A stretch of 64,000 bases of DNA from Cylicocyclus nassatus (taxonomy: Eukaryota > Nematoda > Chromadorea > Rhabditida > Strongylidae): contig CATQJL010000001.1 in assembly GCA_958299035.1 (NCBI GenBank), positions 13,449,834 through 13,513,833 of the forward strand, read 5' to 3'. This document shows, one piece after another, positions 1-13,381 of this stretch. Below the pieces are notes generated by a model, which saw only the letters and a list, made by a program, of their open reading frames with translations, searched no databases and was not told where the DNA came from. The translations under genes and the position numbers were made by a program. Position 1 is the stretch's first letter. Each line of letters opens with the position of its first letter.

Positions 1-1682
1 GTAATTGATTTTGAGGCAATTTTTGAATGGAGTGACGCATTTGTAGATTCCACGCTCGACTACTCTTGAATTTTGGCACTTTATGGTTGATCTGCTAGTT
101 CTCACTAAGGGTTTCTGGATTGTCATTTCTTTATTGTCTAATTTAGAGCAGGATAGGATGAGAGTCTGGGAAATAGTTTGGACTTCTGTTTTCTCTCAGC
201 CCATTGCAAATCCAATTTTTTGAAGATGTTGACGATTTCCAAGATTGCATTCTGTTGTTCGCGACCTTCAATAATTTTTTAATAGCAAAACAGGTGTTTA
301 GGGATTCAGTCAAAATCGTTTTAGAAGAAAGAAGTTTTCTAGATACTTCCTCATCAGCAAAAAATGTTTGTCGAGAACTTTTTGCGCAATTTTTTAATAC
401 CGCATGTGATGATCTTTTCACCTCGTCTTGAGCAAACACTTGCGGAAACTTGGAATGAGCAGGTTTTATTTGGGTGTTCTTTCATAGGCCTGGGCCGTTT
501 CTTTTTCGTTTCTGTTTATGACATTGTCATAAAATCCTCTTTTTCGTATAACGCATCAATACAAGAACTCTCTCTCAAAAACTATTCTGCCATTTATACT
601 TCGCTGTGTGACCTTAGGTCATGTGTTTGGTCTTTTTCAGCGCGGGTGATTCTTCGCACATTGGTTTTTTACTTGGTTCGCTAACAGCGTTTGCTTGTTG
701 ATGCACAAAATGAGAATAGGATCAAGAAGGTCTCCCAAATATGCCCTCGGTTTACGTCAATTTTATAAAAAGTGCTGGTACTCTAGGTTTGGTTTAATAC
801 CGTCTTCAACCAGCTCAATCGTAATGATCTGTTTCTGAGGTAAATACGATCCGAATCTCAGGTTTTCTTTTTGCTTCTGAGGGCAGGCAAACGTTTATAA
901 TTTCTGAAAGTCACGTCCTGTTTGCTTACAGCGATTGTAAGCGTAACCTCTTTTTTCGGTATACTGAAACGCGAAGACTTGGGTGAATACTATGCTCTTG
1001 ACTTATTTGATCCACTCCTGCGTGATTGGCGTTCGAACTAATTGTCTATGGCGATATGCTTAGATGAATAACAAACTTTTTCATTTTTATCGTTTTGGGC
1101 TCTGACATCTAACACTCAACGAGTTCGAACTTATCATTCTGAAAATGCTTCTTGAGCTCTCCTTTGATCAATGCTAAAATCGGAGACCAGTTAGTTTTCT
1201 CACTCAGATCTTAATCTGAAAGTATCCTGAGAACTGCTTTGTTAAAACTTTTTGACTGTTTTTCTTGATGGACAAAACTGAATCTATCCTGGCTTGCTAA
1301 TTTTGCACGCGAGAATGACTCCAAAACCGCTACTATCTCTGTATTGCTGTGTCAATAATTGTCTTTCAGTAATCTAAATTTGTATTTTGACGTGTGCAGC
1401 AATTTGAATCATCGATTGTTTCAAAGGCAAGAGTATTGGTTATTAAGTCTTTTGAAATTTTACACTCGGTTTTTCTCTCAGATTGCTCTATTCCTCGTCG
1501 TCCGTAAAACTCTTCTGTTTTGAAAGAACGATGTTTCAATCGTGGGAGGGGAACTCTGGGTGCATAGTGTCAAATTAGTTTGCTACCCCATAGTGCTTGG
1601 ATTGGTAGCTGAGATCCCGGGAGACAAAACTTTGGATTTTTATCGCTTCCAAATATATACCTGAATCACAATGACACGCACC

Positions 1683-1780
1683 GTACTTGATCCAGTTGAT
1701 CCGCTCGATCCACTTCATCTGCTTCGCTATTGGTCAGTTCACTGATCGACCAATAGCAAAGTGGATCAAGTTTATGGTTC
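1683..1780. repeat. Dispersed hairpin repeat, copy 1
   Basis: The segment folds back on itself: TTCGCTATTGGTCAGTT is followed 5-10 bases later by its near-complement, ending in CCAATAGCAAAGTGGATC. The same motif and the GATCCACTTC/GATCAAG side sequences recur near 21936-22085, so this is a dispersed family, probably a foldback MITE. Exact ends and a target-site duplication were not found. Confidence 0.55.
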
Positions 1781-2054
1781 ATTTGATCGTTATGTCTGAT
1801 ATGGAATCTATCCCGTGTAATAAATGAAATGAAATGAAAGTTGGCGCGTGCTGACGCATGCTTTCTCGGAGTGTACTGTGCGCAATGCATATGATTTGAC
1901 GGCACGCGTATCTGCCAGGATCAATGTTTGATGGATGGAAGTTAATTTTCTCATTTCACCGCTTAACAGACGAGACTGAATTCTTTCATGACGAAATTTT
2001 TCGCTTTCCAGCTACTTACACACGATGAGCAGAAAGTGGAAATCTAAAGCGCCT

Positions 2055-2076
2055 TTTTAATTTCATTGCATTTCAG
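2055..2076 (+). promoter_or_regulatory. Candidate trans-splice acceptor
   Basis: A pyrimidine-rich TTTCATTGCATTTCAG ends 63 bases before the ATG of the zinc-finger gene with no obvious upstream coding exon. In nematodes this arrangement commonly marks a spliced-leader addition site. It could equally be the 3' end of a 5'-UTR intron. Confidence 0.4.
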
Positions 2077-2139
2077 GTACTGTAGTTCCGAAAAGGAATT
2101 GCGGACACCTTGAATTTGGCCCCTATATCAAGCTGCCGA

Positions 2140-5100
2140 ATGTCAACACCAGTGCAAGAAGGCGATCCCCCAACTGCGGAGGCAAAGGCTGCGGGGGATC
2201 AGAAAGAGCAGAAAAATGCTGTAGCCTCCCAATCGAAGATAGAGAATGATTCCCCACCAACGGAGGCGAAGAACGCGGGGAATCAAAAAGAACCGAAGAA
2301 TGCCGCAGCCTCCAAACCGAAGGAAAATCGTGATCCCCCATCTGGGGAGGCAAAGGCTGCAGGGGATCAGAAAGAGCAGAAGAATGCCGCAGCCTCCCAA
2401 CCGAAGGTTCGATTTTATGGTTACCATTGTTTTCACTTTGTTTATGCATATAATATGTCTACTACTTCAGCAGAACCATCGTCATCGTCGTCGTTCCAAC
2501 ACAAAAGGTGAGGCAGACGGTGGTGATACATCACGTAGCGGAAGTCGAACAAATAGTCAGTCCGGAAATAAAGGTAGGATCTCCTCTGATCGATTTTCGA
2601 TGTCTTTTCGTTCATCCTTTGCTTATATAGAAAAGCCACGACGTAAGGACTGGACAGAAAGGAAGAGTCAAAGTCAGAGTGCCAAAGGCGATGGGGAGAA
2701 TAAGAACGCTCAAGGCAAGGATAAAGACGGTGCCTCGAAGCGGACAAGAAGTTCCAATTGTAAATTTTTTCTCAATTTATGAAAATTGTTAGTTTATGAA
2801 CATTGCATAGATACGAGGGATTGCATATAAAAAATGATATCCGGAATCAAGACCCTTCTTTTCAGCGAATGGAAAACGCCGTGAGCGAGAGTCGACCCGT
2901 ACCAGTTCTATGGCAAGTAATGGAGAAGGTTTTGATTACAGTGATGAGTGTAGGTTCCTTGAGACAAGAGATTTCTAAGTGTATAATGACGATTGGTATT
3001 TTAGACGAACTTGATGAACCATTCAGTGATTCTGACGACGACATTCGACCTAAGCAGCCTCAGAAACTTAGCCTTATTATTCCTCGGGGTAGAATCAGGT
3101 GAGAACTTTGTTTCCTTTCTGCGAGCATTGTTTTGATCTCCTTTCAAGTTGTAAATGTATGAGAGTTGTTTTAAACATTGTTGCATGTATTTCCCTGCGT
3201 TGTAATTGATTCAGGGCTAAGTTTAGCTAGGTTGTTCTTAAATAGATGCTTTTTTAAGCCATTGTTCACTTTATATTTCTGTATTCCTTCTATCTACTAG
3301 TTTCGTTTGATCTTGTATTTTCTTTGGAAAGTTTTATTTTTTCACGGTCTTCTTCTTTTTCCTCAATGCTTCTATTTTTAGAACTTTGTCTGGTACCGTG
3401 CCAGTCGTCGGCTACTCTCCAAAATGGGGTGGTCCAACCATGTGCCTGAGCTGCTTGCAGTTCTTTGACTTGCCCGAGCAAATGGAGCCCTTTGAAGAGT
3501 ACGTGCATTGTTGCTCATCATCATTGGTCATCATCACGGCAAACTCGTTTCAGGCATCTTTTGAAAGAGCACAAGATTGTTGTGTCGGAGATGGGCCTCA
3601 TTGTCGATCCTAAGAGGTGAAAAATAGTTTAGTTTTTTCTTTCATTTCAAGTGTTTCAGCTTGAGTGTTTTGCAGGTACATCGAGCATTGGCGCCAACGC
3701 TTCGCCAAGGAAAGTGTCGACAAAGTGTTTCCACGTGTGGAGCCAAAAGAAGGCGATAAATATTTTGGTGCGATTTTATCATCTTTAGGTAGATAGGCAT
3801 GGAACGATATTCATTTTTCAGGGGAAACTGACTACTATTACAACATGTCTGAGCTGCTACCCGAAGATTACTCTCTTCGTCAGCGTCTCGCAATGCGTCG
3901 TCTTGAAGAAGCGCTTTCATGTCAGCAGCGTGAGCGGTTAGTTTGTCTCTAGCGTCCATTCTTTGTCTATGTTCCGAATTATTCCATATTTGAGCAACCC
4001 CTTTTCAGTGAGGACAGCAATTTCCAGCAGCAATGCATTTTCTGTCGTTACACGGCGCGTGGAAACCGATCGAAAATCATCCATCATCTTTACATGATTC
4101 ATCATTTGAACCTGGGATCGCCCGACAATCTTGTCTTTGTAACGGAATACATCGAACATCTCAAAGACAAGTTGACGGTGAGTCAGAGTTGTAGGGATTT
4201 GTGGCCACATCTGGCGCTGCTTTTATGTTCAAATGAGCTTCTGCTTACTAAATTCTGTTCCAGAGAAATGAATGTATATATTGTGAAAAAACCTTCGGAG
4301 ATCGTAATGTTCTCATGGATCACATGCGTAAGAGAAATCATAGAGAGGTGAGAAACGCTATCTTGTACTTTTTACTTTCTTTTGTCATCTCTATTTTTTT
4401 CCTATCATTGTATTTCTATTGCACTTCTCAACAATTTCGACGTTGCATCGTTGCGTTTAGGTGAATCCTAAGAACCACTACTATGACAAGTTCTATATCA
4501 TCAACTACCTCGAACTTGGGAAACGCTGGCTTGATGTTTTGGCAGAAGACTTTGAGGACACAATGCCGACGTTCCAGGACTCGGATGAGGAAGAAGAGGA
4601 GTACGTTCAGTTTTTATCTTGTGTTTTCTTTGGAGGATCTTGAAATGCACTCATGTTAGATCAGTATGGTATCGATATTTGCGTTATCACATTCTTGTAG
4701 CAACTCATGGTGCGAGTGGCAGGAAGACAATGTGGACGTAGATGAAACTCGTGTGGTTTGCCTTCTATGTAACGAAAGCGATGAGACTTGCGAAGGCCTT
4801 TTATCGCACATGAAGGTAGGCCAGTGCTCATATACCAACCTGCCCATTATGTTTCTTCTTATAATTAATTCACTGAGTGAATCGTTTCTAACTTCAATTT
4901 CTATCAGCGCATGTCTACCAGAGTTTTGGCGTTCCTGAGATAGATGTTTTCGTAGCTGGTGTTTGCGTTCGTAACTGGTCAATTTTGCAAGATTATTGAG
5001 AGTTTATCCGACAGGGCTTCTAAAATCAGCTTTAGCCTGCGTAGTCTAGGCATCAGGGGATCCACAATAGATATAAAACTGTATTCACTGTAATCAGTGA

Positions 5101-6116
5101 ATGTGAGGAGACAATGCTGACAGCTTTCGCACTATGTAAAGTTCATTTCGTGTATAATCTCCCCTGGGATCAACGTTCCAAGTATGGATTGTGCGGATGC
5201 AAACAATTGCTTACGCATGGCTTTTTTAGGATAAGCACGAGTTCGATCTAATCAAGCTTATCGATGACAATCACCTCGACGTTTACCAACGCATGAAGTT
5301 CATCAACTACATCAGAAAGCAGGTGAGTGCAGATATAGGCGATTCCTATGCGTATAGCGGGCGTGGCCTTGCAGACCTTTGAACACTTTGAAAAACTTAT
5401 ACAATTTCTCTTCAAAGCATTAGTTTTTATACTCTCTGCTGTCAACAATTGCTACGCATACGTTGACAAACGTCGGCAAAGCTCCACCCGCTACACTATG
5501 GGGAATGGACAGTACAAATTCTTTGAAACAGGAGTTCAGAATTTTGTTCTAGAACTTCAATGCTATTTGCTTCATGTGTCAACGCAATGATCTTGGAAAC
5601 ACACAAGAGCTCGCAAAACATCTGCAGGAAGTTGAAAAACCTATTACGGTAGCTTTTTATTTTTCAGTTTTCATTACTCTTTCTTATATTGCGGATTTTT
5701 TTCTAATGTATAATGTATCAAATTCTCAGAAACTTCCCGATAGTAAGGTGTGGGACACAGAAGAGACGCTTGTTCCCATTTTCGGAAATGATCACCTCTT
5801 ATGGAGACTAGAATCGTTGTTGGAAAGCCGCGATGGTGCCAGTGATGCCGAAGAAGCTTCCCGTCGTGAGAACGATAAGAAGTTTTCTAATTTCATTGCA
5901 GAAAGCCAGAAAAACACTGTAGAAGGGGTGAGTCTCAGATTTCATTCTGCTTCTATCGAATTCAAGTTTATACTTTTGCCTATTTATGGTTTTTTTTTCA
6001 ATCATAATCGTTGGTATGTATTTTTGCGTTAAACATTATACAATTTTCAGGTCCTTGCCGAGGATCTGCCAGACCTTCACGAGTTGAAAGAGGACGATTT
6101 ACAAGAACTCATGTAA
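2140..6116 (+). CDS. ztf-7: ZNF277-family C2H2 zinc-finger protein (17 exons)
   Basis: The ZNF277 family are zinc-finger proteins that bind ribosomal protein uS5 and, in C. elegans (ZTF-7), act in nucleolar/ribosomal RNA surveillance (recalled knowledge). Exons: 2140-2406, 2471-2573, 2631-2759, 2866-2949, 3005-3098, 3382-3498, 3554-3616, 3676-3767, 3822-3936, 4009-4177, 4264-4347, 4461-4600, 4701-4815, 5230-5322, 5553-5648, 5730-5927, 6051-6116; phases agree throughout, giving 674 residues. Residues 1-90 hold three repeats of about 28 residues rich in A, K, E and Q (core EAKAAGDQKEQKNA); an acidic/basic linker follows. From about residue 235 the family body is clear: CLSC..HLLKEH, CIFC..HHLYMIH, the highly conserved CIYCEKTF..HMRKRNH followed by NPKN.YD.FY.INYLELGK.W, CLLC..HMK..H, and CFMC. 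The last finger keeps C, C and the first H, but the second H position is K. Human ZNF277 is about 450 residues, so the N-terminal 220 residues are extra. Start chosen as the first ATG in frame after the acceptor at 2076. Confidence 0.88.
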
Positions 6117-8029
6117 ACATGGCATTTTCCGTCTTCAGTTCCGCTACGACTAAATCCATGCCTGTTTCCTTTTGTGCCGTTTCATCATCTTCTATTTCCA
6201 TGTGTATATCTTTCTTTGTATAGGGGCAGAATGACATGCTTATATAGAAAAGCCTCGAAAGTAGTCTTTAGCGTTTCATAGTGTTTTTCGCTGTTATTGA
6301 GTGTTTATCGATCTGATGTTGTGTCCTCCACATATCTTGAAACATTAGTGGAAGGCGCTACATCGTCGCAAAACTTCCGTGTCCGATACCATCCCGGGAT
6401 TTTCTTAGTTCTTATTTTTAAATTTCTGCGTTTGCCTTCTCCTTTCTGGTAAACATGTGGTTTTATCATGCCGTTATTTTCAGTGTTGTCAATCCGTGGG
6501 AGTTATTTGTATCTGTACCATCACCAGCTTTTATACAGCTTTTACAGAGCATCGTTTGATACTATTGACATCTTTTCTCATTTCCCTCATTGAAGTCTTT
6601 TTTACAACTGTTTCAACTTCTTATCTACATTCTAACCATCGCTTCTAATGCACCTTTCATCACTCTGAATCACAATCGTATAAGCGGTCGTATCCGTTAT
6701 ATCATCCAATATTGCATTAGCCATGTTGATCGCGAAGCACGGTGCTGTTTCTGTGCCGCAAACGCTAAAGAACGTTCGATTTTCGAACTACCATGTTAAC
6801 CGATTGTCTATGAATGAGTTGCCAATTTGTGAGTTTGTAACACCAGGGCGTTGTTGAATTGAATGTTGATTAAAAGTTTATAAAGAACTAATCATTTTCG
6901 TTTGGTGTTGTGAGCGCCTTGAATATCGAACTAGTCAAATTCAAAGTCGCATTGCACATAAAAGGTTGCATTTTGAGAATGCTGGCCTCCTGCCGTAGGA
7001 TAGGGGTATGCTTCCTACGGCAAGCTTCATCCCCTGCATTCCTCAGGCCGAGTGTTTGTGATATCCCCACTTCATCAAGTGTGCCAGGTTAGGTGGTTTC
7101 GTTATCTGTGGAAGAGTTTCTAAACATTGGGATTGAACTGGCTCGGTGAGAAAACATTTGATCGGGAAAAACATGTTTGCAGTCGATGATCACTATGTCA
7201 GTATTTTCGTGCAGACAGGCACAGTTGTTTCAATATATCGTGCAGAGATAATGTTTAACACTGCTGGCGCAGTCTGGCCCAAATTTAGAGCCGAGAAAGG
7301 TGAGAAGTGGATAGGTATATGCACCTGTTTGCTTTCATGCATGTTTTTTTTGTCCGCTCCTTGTCCGCATACATGCTGCTGAGCATCCACTAATCTCTTT
7401 TCACCTTCAGATGCTGTCGCAAGTTTGTCACATTGTACAAGTATAACTGTGCGTGCGAGTATCACAATAGGAAAATTTTTTTCCAGAAAACGCTGTGTAT
7501 GTTTTACTAAACAGACTTGGATTTTTCACCATTATCGGGTTGCTTGATTTCGTTATCTTGGTGGTAAGCGTCCGGCCTGTATGTGGTCTGTGTTCAAGGC
7601 ATCGTTGCGGTATCAGAGCGGAGAGTATCCTGTCTAGAGTATGCTCTCCCCTCTACAAAAAACCATCTAAAAACATTCTTTATTGTGAAGAAGGTCTGAT
7701 GTGTAAACGAGAAAGTTCTGGTAATCTCATCAAGGGCATACTCTTTTCGAGAGTTTCTCAATGGCGTTGTTTGACTATACTTTTACTTTGCTCGTCGACG
7801 TTTTCTTACACTTTGATGCGCGATATCCCTCGCCTCTTCTCTTTTTATAGTTATTGAGACTGTATCTTTGTGTCGCCTGCGCCCTGCATTATTAGCGAAT
7901 GGGTGGAGTCAGTAGCATACTGGAAAGCAAACTATCTTATCCTAATTTCGCGCCTACAAGGCGCAGCTTTTTCGATTTTCGACTAAGCCCCTCAGCCGCT
8001 TTAAATTAGTATATCGGAAAGCGATCCTC
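6117..8029. other. Intergenic region between zinc-finger gene and mtIF2
   Basis: The region is A+T-rich 3' flank then presumed promoter. Open frames here (for example around 7146-7382 and 7495-7857) have no family resemblance and are crossed by stops in related frames. A compact perfect hairpin (10-base arms TGCCGTAGGA/TCCTACGGCA, 12-base loop) lies at 6991-7022. I see no RNA gene. Confidence 0.5.
6991..7022. repeat. Perfect short hairpin
   Basis: TGCCGTAGGA is followed after 12 bases by its exact complement TCCTACGGCA. It lies about 0.9 kb downstream of the zinc-finger gene. It is too short to be a microRNA precursor by itself, and may be part of a decayed foldback element. Confidence 0.4.
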
Positions 8030-11000
8030 ATGGCGTACGATTCTCTTAAGCAATATACAGCAAGGCATAGGGTCCTTTGGCCGCGAAGTTCTTTGGCGTA
8101 TGTGGGCTGGTCGATTTTGGAAAAAAAACCCCGCGCCTTGTACGCGTGAAATTAGGGTAATTATTGAACAGCGTTTTGCTTTCGTACGCACTCGTACGGT
8201 CTCTTATTTGGAGATAGTCTTTTGTATCAATATCATTCGCTCTCGGTATCTTAACGGGCTATACGATGCCTTTGCGTCTATATAAAAGTTATGAAAGATC
8301 AAGAAAAGTTCGTTGCAAACTGCCTGTTGCCTATATATACTCATTTCCCATGATTTACATAGCTGTATGTAGCAGGCACATGGCGATCTCATTCAATTTC
8401 ACGGATAATGTTTTGCAGTACAGAAACGTATGAATTGCATCAAGATTTGCGTTCAGATGAAAGGCCATTTCCCATACAGAAGCGTCTATATGCTGATAAA
8501 GGAAAACGTGGAAAAAGGAAATTTGCCGAACCGGTGATTGTGAAACATACGAAAAGCACAAAACGACAAGTGGATGTCTATAGTGACATGACAGCGAAGT
8601 GAGTTGCAGAATTTTGCCCGTTGTTTGCATTTTCATGCGCTTTTTTTGAGAGAGCTATCAGAAGCTTTGGACGTGGATTTGGATACGGTTGTTGAAGCCC
8701 TTGTAGAAATGGACAAGCTGAATTTGGACCTTGTTGCTGATGAGAAGCCACTGGATCAAGAGCATATCTTGAAGGTACAGTATTTGTACTTATAAGTTTT
8801 TGCTCCATTCAAGCAAGTACTTAGACAGTTGCGTTATTCAACTGTAAGCCACGATTAGCGCTTCGACCACGAAAAAAAGCTGAGGATGAAACGGATGATG
8901 TGCTGCCACAGTAAGAGTTTTTGCTGCTTTTTATTTGTTTGGATATGTTTAGTGGGCGTTCGCTGCAGGCCACCTCCCAATCCAAAAGACTGTGTGAAGA
9001 GGCCACCTGTAGTAACGATCATGGGTCATGTTGATCACGGCAAAACGACCTTGCTGGATGCTATAAGGAACAGTCACATCGTTGATAGCGAGTTTGGTGG
9101 AATTACTCAACACATTGGAGCTTTTTCGGGTGAGTTTTCATGAAGTTTCTTTCTTTTGTATTTTGCATAAGTAACGTTCAATCCTTGAGCGGATTTATTC
9201 CCATCTTCGTTTCAGTTGATCTCAAAGGCGTAGGCCGTCGTGTAACCTTTCTCGATACTCCTGGGCATGCGGCTTTTGCTGCGATGAGAGCTCGAGGAGC
9301 GAAAGGTGCGGACATTGTAGTACTGGTAGTTGCTGCTGATGATGGTGTCAAGGAACAGACAGTGCAGAGCATCAAGTAAGTCTTTTGGGAGTTTGTCACA
9401 TGAACTTTCTTAGTTATCAGTAATTTTTAAGATTTGCTCAGTCAGCTGGTGTTCCCATTGTCGTTGCGATCAACAAATGTGACAAGCCGAATGCTGATCC
9501 GGTAGGGTTCTTCGCTTATCTTTTTCACTGTTGCTATAGAAAGTATCATTATTTCTCTAGCTAAGAGACACTCACGCTTTGCCTATGTCTGGTTAACAAG
9601 TCTATGAGTGCATTTCAACGTCTTAGCGAATTAACATTAGAAACTCGTGAAAGGTCATGTTCGAACTCGTCAAACAACGCGAGTTTGAATATGTTTTTCA
9701 TGAAATTCTAGTAGTAATTTACCGAAACACCTTGAAAGGCGCTCTAAAACCAGTTAATAAGGCGTACTAAAGGCGTGCTCATGTCTTGGTCAGAGACTGA
9801 ACGATATGCGGAACCTTTTTCGATCTGGCCAAACCTGTCATTATCTAAATGCATGTATATATATTGTTGATCATTGATCAGCGCCACCAATTAGATGTAA
9901 CGGTTTTTTTTCGTCCGAAATTACAGACGTGAAATATCTGTCTACCTTCGCATGCGCGTCAGATTTTGAAGTTCTGGACAAGACCATTCGCTTAGTATTT
10001 ATGTCCAGTTTTCTCATGTAACAGTGTTTTTTTTACTAAAGATATTATTTGTAGGTCAGAGAATCAGTGCTTCGAAATTTTGCTCCATGACCACAGGCTG
10101 TTTGATTGACAGGCGGGAGAGACTTTCAGTTTTTGCAAATTAATTGTTGATATTTTTTCACACATCATTAGCAGTCCGGTGCACCAAGTGACATGAAACA
10201 GGCTAGTCTCATCCATAAAATCACCACTAATTCCTTATCTGATAGTCATTTGTTAACGGGGAAAAGCGATGTTGACATTGCTAGACTAGATGGCGCCAAG
10301 GACATCATGCTTTGAATCTTGTTTTGAGGCCCGAACCAGTTTGAGGATATTCTTGGTGTTCCTTGTTCCTTGCTCTTTTCTCAAAACGCTGCACTGCTAT
10401 CTGAAGATTTTTAGAAACTCATTTTTTTGTGACTGTGTTGGCGTGACTGTTTCTAAGCAAACTTTAACACTAAAGTATAGTTTAGAGTTTGTTCGATAGA
10501 ACTTTCAACCTTTTGTCTAACTGGATCTCCTCGATACCTAACTTGCCTATTTAGCTCCGTGCGAAACGTGCTTTGCTCGAGCATAACATAGTCACTGAGG
10601 ACTTGGGTGGAGATGTGCAGTGTGTGGAAGTATCGGCTCTACATGCCAAGAATTTGCCTGCTTTACAGGTGCTTTCAACATTCTATCATCTTCTAAACAG
10701 TTTCGATTATAACCAGTTTAGGAAGCTATACTCACACAAGCAGATGTGATGGGTCTCAAAAGCACTCCTGAAGGTTTGGCTGAGGGAGTCGTCATTGAAT
10801 CATCGATTGTGCATGGTAAATGTCTGGGTGGTTCTCATTCAATCGCAAACCGTCACTTCTCCTGTTCAGGCATAGGGAAGGTATGTACGGTGGTAGTAAC
10901 ACGTGGAACACTGCGAAAGAATGCGGTTCTCGTCGCTGGTGGAGCTTTGGGGAGAGTACGTACTATGACAAATGAGAAGGGGCAGAATTTGCAGGAAGCT

Positions 11001-13381
11001 GGACCAAGTACACCTGTGCGGGTAAGGTTTTGTATAGAAGTTGAGAGTATTATCTGTCATCGCATTAGTTCTAGATCTCCGGATGGAAAGAGGAACTGCC
11101 AAATCCAGGAGAGATAATTTTGGAAGTAGAAAATATGGATCGAGCCCATCGTGCTATCAAATTTCGCCATGAGAAAGAGATGGCCGAGAAAGCGGAAAGA
11201 GATTGGGTAGGTCACATCTATCTATGCAAATCTGTCTGCTTGTTCGCCTATTTTATTGTCGCTTGACTTTGAAATTATTCTTACAGAAAGCCATTGAAGG
11301 GCAACGCATGGAAGAACGCGAGAAGTATTTGATGAACCGACAAAAGATGTTGAATTCTGTGGGTCTTTATCGTCACTTCGATCCGATATTTTAACTCAAA
11401 CTCATATCAAGACTTTATGAATCGTTTTTTGGAACAAAGGTTCACTTTTGTCAAAGTAAGGCGTTCCTTCGATTTTGATTGTGATGTTCAACCTTTACAG
11501 TAGCTGAAGTTGCCTTGTTGTAATCCAACTTCTTGCATAATTCAAATCTTTGTTTTCTGTGTTGATCATGCTGTTTGCCAAAAATCACGGTATGCTTTTT
11601 CTAGGGTTATCGATACGGATCCACCCTTCGAAGAGTGGTACACAAGGAACATCGACTTGAAAAACCCGCTGAAGATGATTTTCCTAAGTTACGGTTGATG
11701 GTAAGTGAAAAACGCTTTTCTATTTTTACACGTCCATTTCCCTAGGAGTTCTTTGTCCTATTGAAATCTTGTCTAGTATACATGGCGACAGAGATTTGGC
11801 TGTCTTAGGATTTGGCCTGATAATTATTCTGTGCCTTTTTTTGAAAGGTAGAATGACCGAAGTGTGATACCCATATGGTAAGCAGACAAATACGCATCGG
11901 TTGTACGCAGGAGAAAGTCAAGCGTTGAGTGAGCTCTGTTCTTCTCTAATTGTTCATGGGTAAGTTCTGTGCCCAAGTCATAGTTGAAATGAAAGCAAAG
12001 CTGCACACTGTACATCGCGATTCGAGCCAAATAAGAATACAATATACAAATTTCCTCACATATAAAAGTCATGATCTGAATTAGTTACCAAATTTACGCG
12101 TTTTAGCTGAGGACGGATGTCGAGGGAACTCTGGAGGCTATACTTAATGTCACGGAAACATACACAAGTGAAAAATGCAATTTTCAAGTTGTGGAATTTG
12201 GAGTAGGCCCACCAACAAATATGGACATAGAGATTGCAAAAGAAACTGGGGGTGAGATACAGCTTTTTTGTGTTTTGTTTGGTTATATGCTTTCACACAT
12301 CTAGCCCTGATCTACCTCTTCAACGTACAACCGCCGCCAGCTATACGACAACAGGCTGAGCAGGAAGGTGTCCGAATTGAGCAGTTCAATGTGATCTATC
12401 GACTTGTGGAGGCTCTGAAGAATGAGTTATCGGCTCAGCTACCTACTGTTACCGAAATGGAACTTGTTGGGGAAGGACATGTGCTGAAAGTGAGTGAATA
12501 GCTCCTTTTTCTTTCGAATAATTTTTTTTTGAAAAATTTAATTTTTTGCCTTTATTTCTGAAAACGAGGTTGTCTTTCTACATTCCAACGAATTTATTCT
12601 ATATTGTCATCGCTGAGTTAACACTTCCTTCATTTATTGTAAAATAACGGGACTTATGGGGCTTTGTCCACGTGCTTAGCAGCCATCATACGCGGTATAC
12701 AGTTCTTTAGTGTTTTGATACATGCGACGTATTGATCTTTTTCGTTGGTTGGTAGCTTTTAGTTGTGTCCCCTGTACATCACTTTCGCCAGTTATGTTAG
12801 TACCCGGTTGATGGAATTCTGGTGAACAGTATTTTCCTCCACGAAAATGTCTCCTTAGAGTTGTCTTTTGCCATCTACCCTCTTATCTTAATTAATTGTA
12901 GAACAGAGCGTAATTCTTCTGTCTAGGAATTCCTGATCTCCGATCGCAATCGGAAGAAGCAACCCATTGCTGGTGTACTTGTTGACTGGGGCAATTTCCA
13001 AAAGTTAGTTTTTTCTGCCTTTCCCAATTCAATCCTTGTTGAATATTGATTCCTTTTAGAAACTGTGTATTCAAATTCGTGCGAAAAGGAACCATCATCT
13101 ATGAAGGTGGTATAGAATCAATGAAGCATGAGGCAGAAATGGTCTCAAGTGCTACCACTAACACAGAGGTACCTTATCTCTATGTCTTTTTTTAATGCTT
13201 CGCTTTCGTGTCTATGTGTGATAAGACGTCTTAGGAGAACTTACTTGCAGTATTGTGTTTTTTACAGGTTGGAATCGCAATCGAAGACAAAAGCGTACGT
13301 TTCAAGGAAGACGACACAGTGGAAGTGTACAATAAAAAGCAAGTGCCTCAAACAATCGACTGGTACCCACCTGGATTCTAG
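8030..13381 (+). CDS. mtif-2: Mitochondrial translation initiation factor IF-2 (18 exons)
   Basis: GTPase that brings formyl-Met-tRNA to the mitochondrial small ribosomal subunit and promotes subunit joining. Exons: 8030-8145, 8419-8598, 8651-8774, 8849-8910, 8969-9129, 9216-9375, 9432-9501, 10555-10668, 10722-10815, 10870-11021, 11075-11206, 11287-11358, 11605-11700, 12107-12251, 12305-12489, 12927-13003, 13060-13168, 13268-13381. They total 720 residues (human MTIF2 727). The G domain shows G1 [11 protein letters not shown]2 [11 protein letters not shown]3 DTPGHAAF, and G4 NKCD. Then come domain II ([12 protein letters not shown]) and the C2 end with the family terminus DWYPPGF (human DPGF type). 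The first exon is inferred: it is Arg-rich, lacks acidic residues over much of its length, fits a matrix-targeting peptide, and ends in phase 2 at a GT that matches the next acceptor. A GTG/ATG inside exon 2 is the alternative. Intron 7 (9502-10554) is over 1 kb and shows nothing recognisable. Confidence 0.93.

Larger units (their letters stand above)
1..2139. other. Gene-poor 5' flank
   Basis: No convincing coding exon is visible. Open frames on both strands around 140-680 overlap each other, have no recognisable motif and no well-placed splice sites, so I treat them as chance. The only structured parts are the hairpin repeat near 1680-1780 and the acceptor-like site at 2055-2076. The stretch may be upstream regulatory sequence for the zinc-finger gene that follows, or an intron of a gene outside the window. 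Confidence 0.5.

Noticed and set aside
143..684. Overlapping open frames on both strands (75-106 codons)
   Set aside because: They overlap each other in opposite phases, have no motif, no splice context and ordinary A+T-rich composition.
2123..2449. Minus-strand open frames opposite the first zinc-finger exon
   Set aside because: They are shadows of the repetitive + strand exon; the + strand reading joins in phase to the rest of ZNF277.
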